A DNA stretch of 37,455 nt from JACCTI01 sp051005695 (GTDB taxonomy: Bacteria > Verrucomicrobiota > Verrucomicrobiia > Chthoniobacterales > UBA10450): contig JBPCJC010000056.1 of NCBI GenBank assembly GCA_051005695.1, forward strand, positions 1 through 37,455, in the 5' to 3' direction. Numbering within the stretch: position 1 is the first letter of the stretch; each line of letters opens with the position of its first letter. The translations under genes were made by a program, and so were the position numbers. This document shows positions 34,935 through 37,455 of the stretch, in pieces. The notes below the pieces were generated by a model, which was not told the DNA's origin, searched no databases, and saw nothing but the letters and a program-made list of their open reading frames with translations.

Positions 34935-36352
34935 TCGGCGCACCCGCTCTCGAAATCGCCGTCCTCCTGCTCGGCTTGAGCATTCTCCTCGTTGAAGCTT
35001 TCGCTGAGAAAATCGAGAAGCGTTCGCTCGCGCTGATTGCGATCGGCGGGCTGGCGCTGATTCTTCTCGCGAGCTTTTTCCTCGCCCCGCCGCCGGCCTT
35101 CAGCCTCACCGGTTTCTGGTCGTTCTACACCGCCGATCCACTGGCGATTTTCTTTAAACGCTTCGCCCTCGTCGCCACCATCCTCGTCCTCGTGATGATG
35201 ATCGATTACGCACCAGTCGTTAGGCAATCGATTCACGGCGCAACTCAGCAATCCGGTCTCGGTGAATTTTTCGCGCTCCCGCTTTTCACCTGTGTCGGGC
35301 TGATGTGGATGGTCTCGGCGATCGATTTCGTGATGATCTTCGTCTCGCTCGAAGTGGTCACGATGTCGTTCTACGTCCTCGTCGCCTTCACCCGGCGCAA
35401 TCCCGCCAGCCTCGAAGCCGGGGTGAAATATTTGATCCTGAGCGCGCTCTCCACCGGGTTTTTGGTCTACGGGATCACCTGGATCTTCGGCGTCACCGGT
35501 GAAACCAATCTCGCGCGCATCGGCGACGCTTTACGCGGCGGGAACGTCGAGCAGGGCCCGGCCCTTTTCGGGATGGCGCTGGTGATGGTCGCGCTCGGCT
35601 TCAAGATCGCGGCCGTTCCTTTTCAAATTTGGGTGCCGGATGTTTATCAAGGCGCGCCCACGCCAGTGACCGCTTATCTCTCCGTCGGTTCGAAAGCCGC
35701 GGGCTTCGTCGTTTTGCTGCGCGTGCTCGTGCCGTTTTTCATGCTCCCGCAAATGCAGCGACTGCTCGTGGTCGTCGCTGGGCTCACGTTGATTTACGGA
35801 AATCTGGCCGCGCTTCCGCAAACCAATCTCAAACGGCTGCTCGCGTATTCGAGCATCGCGCACGCCGGTTATTTGCTCGTGGGCGTGGTCTCGTTAGCCG
35901 GGGCCGCGGTCAGCTTTTATCTCGTCTCGTATTTGTTGATGACGATGTTGAGCTTCGCCGTCTTGATCGTGGTCGCGGCGCAAACCGGCGATCGGATCGA
36001 GGACTTCAACGGACTCGCTCAGCGCTCGCCTTTCCTTTCCTTCGCCATGCTTTTGGCGATGGCGTCGCTTGCCGGAGTTCCCTTCACCGCCGGCTTCCTC
36101 GGCAAATTTTTCATCTTCGACGCCGCCGTTCGCCAGCATCAAACCGCGCTGCTCGTCATCGGCGTGCTCACAGTCGCGTGCGGTTTCTATTATTATCTCA
36201 AGGTGGTGCGCGCGATGTATTGGGAAACGTCCCCGACTAACGAGACGATTCCGCTGAGCAATCTCTCGCGCTGCACCATGATCGCGCTCATGGCGGGGAT
36301 CATTTTCTTCGGAGTTTATCCGCAGCCGATCTTGAACGCGCTCCGGCCGTAA
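34931..36352 (+). CDS. nuoN: NADH-quinone oxidoreductase subunit N
   Basis: From ATG at 34931 (MIGAPALEIAVLLLGLSILLVEAF) the protein has 473 residues. An in-frame start at 34859 lies inside nuoM and was not used. Signatures are FVSLEVVTMSFYVLVAFTRRN (Glu), GFKIAAVPFQIWVPDVYQGAPTPVTAYLS (Lys) and NLKRLLAYSSIAHAGYLLVG. It is the third antiporter-like subunit and the last gene of the operon. A palindromic repeat follows its stop within 45 bases. Confidence 0.97.
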   Translation: MIGAPALEIAVLLLGLSILLVEAFAEKIEKRSLALIAIGGLALILLASFFLAPPPAFSLTGFWSFYTADPLAIFFKRFALVATILVLVMMIDYAPVVRQSIHGATQQSGLGEFFALPLFTCVGLMWMVSAIDFVMIFVSLEVVTMSFYVLVAFTRRNPASLEAGVKYLILSALSTGFLVYGITWIFGVTGETNLARIGDALRGGNVEQGPALFGMALVMVALGFKIAAVPFQIWVPDVYQGAPTPVTAYLSVGSKAAGFVVLLRVLVPFFMLPQMQRLLVVVAGLTLIYGNLAALPQTNLKRLLAYSSIAHAGYLLVGVVSLAGAAVSFYLVSYLLMTMLSFAVLIVVAAQTGDRIEDFNGLAQRSPFLSFAMLLAMASLAGVPFTAGFLGKFFIFDAAVRQHQTALLVIGVLTVACGFYYYLKVVRAMYWETSPTNETIPLSNLSRCTMIALMAGIIFFGVYPQPILNALRP

Positions 36353-36392
36353 GGCTCGCATCGCCTTGCGCGCTCTTCCCCCCCCCCGCGTT

Positions 36393-36544
36393 GTCATCCC
36401 GAAGCCGCGGAGACGGCGAGGGACCTCGCAGAAGCGCGGCGGATTATCCTCGCCGAGCACTCGGCCGCGGCCCCGTATTTGGGTCTCGCGATTATCGTTC
36501 GCGCCGTTGCGAGGTCCCTCGCCGTCTCCGCGGCTCGGGATGAC
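36393..36544. repeat. Long palindromic repeat, copy 4
   Basis: This is the best-kept copy: arms 36393-36430 and 36508-36544 are near-perfect inverted repeats (GTCATCCCG to GAGGGACCTCGCA). It lies between the convergent nuoN and HNH genes, after a run of ten C (36378-36387), and could act as a bidirectional hairpin terminator. Confidence 0.92.
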
Positions 36545-36575
36545 ATTCAGCGCGACGACGAACAGTGCGCGTAGA

Positions 36576-37208
36576 TCAGTCGCCGAGCTCGACGTTCCAA
36601 TAAGCGAGATCGACAAAGTGCCGCCAGCTTTCGTGATGTTGCGCGGCGAAGGTGACATGCACGAACGGCCGCCACTTCGGCCGTTTCGGTTTTCGAATCA
36701 GGGCCATGTGGGCGTCGTGCGCAAGGCGATTGCCTTTGCGCGTGTTACACGGAATGCACGAGCAGACGACGTTTTCCCAAGTCGTAAGGCCGCCTTTATC
36801 GCGCGGGAGGACGTGATCGAGATTCAGCTCGCTCCGATCGAAAATGTTCCCGCAGTATTGGCAGGTATTCTTGTCGCGCTCGAAGACATTGTGGCGCGTG
36901 AATTTCACTTCCTTCTTCGGCAGGCGGTCGAAAAGAAGAAGCACGATCACGCGCGGCACGCGGATCCGCCACGAGATCGTCGTGACCATTTCGTGCTCCG
37001 GAGCGGTCGAGGAAAAATCCCGCCAACTCTCGAAGTCGTGCGTGAAAAAATTATTCTGCGGATCGGACGAAACGACCTGTGCGTGGCCCTGGTAGAGGAG
37101 CGCAAAGGCGCGACGCGCCGAGCAGACGTTGACCGCCTGCCAAAGGCGGTTGAGCACGAGCACCTGACTATCGAGGAGTGCGTTCAGAAATCGCGCGACC
37201 GATACCAT
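36576..37208 (-). CDS. HNH endonuclease family protein
   Basis: The 210-residue protein has the N-terminal module VLVLNRLWQAVNVCSARRAFALLYQG (about 16-41). The HNH core follows: RDKNTCQYCG (about 111-120), LNLDHVLPRDKGG (about 128-140), and NVVCSCIPCNTRKGNR (about 146-161). Two CxxC pairs bind the structural zinc, and the DH plus Asn form the active site. This chromosomal family is widespread in environmental bacteria and usually has no adjacent restriction partner, as here. A shorter start near residue 16 is possible. Function is probably DNA cleavage or repair, inferred. Confidence 0.88.
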   Translation of the reverse strand: MVSVARFLNALLDSQVLVLNRLWQAVNVCSARRAFALLYQGHAQVVSSDPQNNFFTHDFESWRDFSSTAPEHEMVTTISWRIRVPRVIVLLLFDRLPKKEVKFTRHNVFERDKNTCQYCGNIFDRSELNLDHVLPRDKGGLTTWENVVCSCIPCNTRKGNRLAHDAHMALIRKPKRPKWRPFVHVTFAAQHHESWRHFVDLAYWNVELGD

Positions 37209-37276
37209 TCCGGCTTTCGCGTGTCAATGTGACAAGCGGGTGACGCGGTGTTGGGCGAGGCGGGATTCCGGGGAGC

Positions 37277-37381
37277 GCAGGCTGCCAGCCTGCAGTTTCC
37301 GGCAGCTTGCCGGAAACACCGCGGGTGCAATCAGCTTCGAGACTTAGCACAGCCGCAAGCGTCTCGGCAGGCTGCCGAGAC
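37277..37381. repeat. Cluster of short palindromes, non-coding
   Basis: Three inverted repeats lie in a row: GCAGGCTGCCAGCCTGC (37277-37293), GTTTCCGGCA with its complement around a GCT loop (37295-37317), and GTCTCGGCA with its complement around GGC (37361-37381). A fourth, weaker one follows near 37383. No gene is convincing from 37209 to the window end. The pattern resembles a dispersed intergenic repeat, but only one copy is in view. Confidence 0.75.
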
Positions 37382-37455
37382 GGGCAGGCTGACAGCCCGC
37401 TCCCCCCCACAATTGAACCGTCTGCAGCGTCAGCGGCGAACCGGCGTCTTCGCTT

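Larger units (their letters stand above)
927..35224. repeat. Dispersed octamer TCGTTAGG (consensus CTCGTTAGGC), 35 exact copies
   Basis: Forward copies start at 927, 1031, 1725, 3761, 5813, 6868, 8157, 10335, 11767, 13083, 13555, 18299, 21510, 23673, 26623, 29432, 29537, 31200, 31831 and 35217. Reverse copies (CCTAACGA) start at 4548, 7994, 8420, 8891, 9177, 9281, 9786, 16546, 17772, 21034, 22173, 24496, 28362, 30461 and 32493. The next 3' base is C in 30 of 35 and the preceding base is mostly C. All but a few are inside genes, in different frames. Near-copies such as TTGTTAGGC and TCGTTAGC are also common. Counts were made by eye. Confidence 0.9.

Noticed and set aside
927..35224. Reading the GTTAGGC/GCCTAAC words as integron attC core sites
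   Set aside because: The cores resemble attC ends, but copies are single, mostly inside conserved genes, without paired stems between cassettes or an integrase gene.
36378..36387. Run of ten C after nuoN
   Set aside because: Could be a phase-variable tract, but it is not in a gene or clear promoter, and homopolymer length is error-prone.
1..37455. CRISPR array, tRNA, rRNA or riboswitch
   Set aside because: No regularly spaced repeats, clover-leaf-like sequence or rRNA core motif was seen on reading both strands.

Overview
The window is a GC-rich bacterial chromosome segment (about 60% GC by eye), almost fully coding, with no plasmid, phage or transposase genes. The gene families present (ADOP-type ABC permease, DUF2911-TPR protein, GxxExxY protein, multiheme cytochromes, DAO-Rieske oxidoreductase) fit an environmental Verrucomicrobiota-like bacterium (Spartobacteria/Chthoniobacterales type). 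Acidobacteriota or Gemmatimonadota are not excluded. The taxon is an inference, not a match.

Region 1 (1-9974) is a two-armed multiheme electron-transfer locus. The minus arm encodes a pentaheme cytochrome with a long disordered leader, an outer-membrane beta-barrel with a periplasmic zinc ribbon, and the start of a third gene cut by the window edge. The plus arm encodes a tetraheme c554-like cytochrome, a protein joining two cyclic-nucleotide-binding domains to a four-cluster ferredoxin, a four-helix His-rich membrane cytochrome b, and a decaheme cytochrome anchored by one helix behind a cytosolic Cys-rich repeat. Together they look like a membrane-spanning electron conduit between the cytosol or quinone pool and the periplasm or outer membrane.

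Region 2 (9994-22456) holds separate housekeeping and accessory genes on both strands: O-methyltransferase, oligoendopeptidase F, a TPR protein, a DAO-Rieske oxidoreductase, an ADOP permease broken by a 1-base frameshift, a Kup potassium transporter, a DUF2911-TPR protein, two unknown membrane proteins and FabD.

Region 3 (22817-36352) is a complex I (NADH:quinone oxidoreductase) operon with nuoD, a fused nuoEF, nuoG and nuoHIJKLMN but no nuoA, nuoB or nuoC. It is interrupted by two tandem paralogous lipoprotein genes and by a GxxExxY gene bounded by 32-bp inverted repeats. Four copies of a long palindromic repeat sit around and in the operon, one of them in frame inside nuoM. An HNH endonuclease gene and a run of small palindromes close the window.

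The most striking signal is genome-scale rather than genic: the octamer TCGTTAGG (consensus CTCGTTAGGC) occurs about 35 times exactly, on both strands, in every frame, inside genes and over stop codons, where about one copy is expected by chance.
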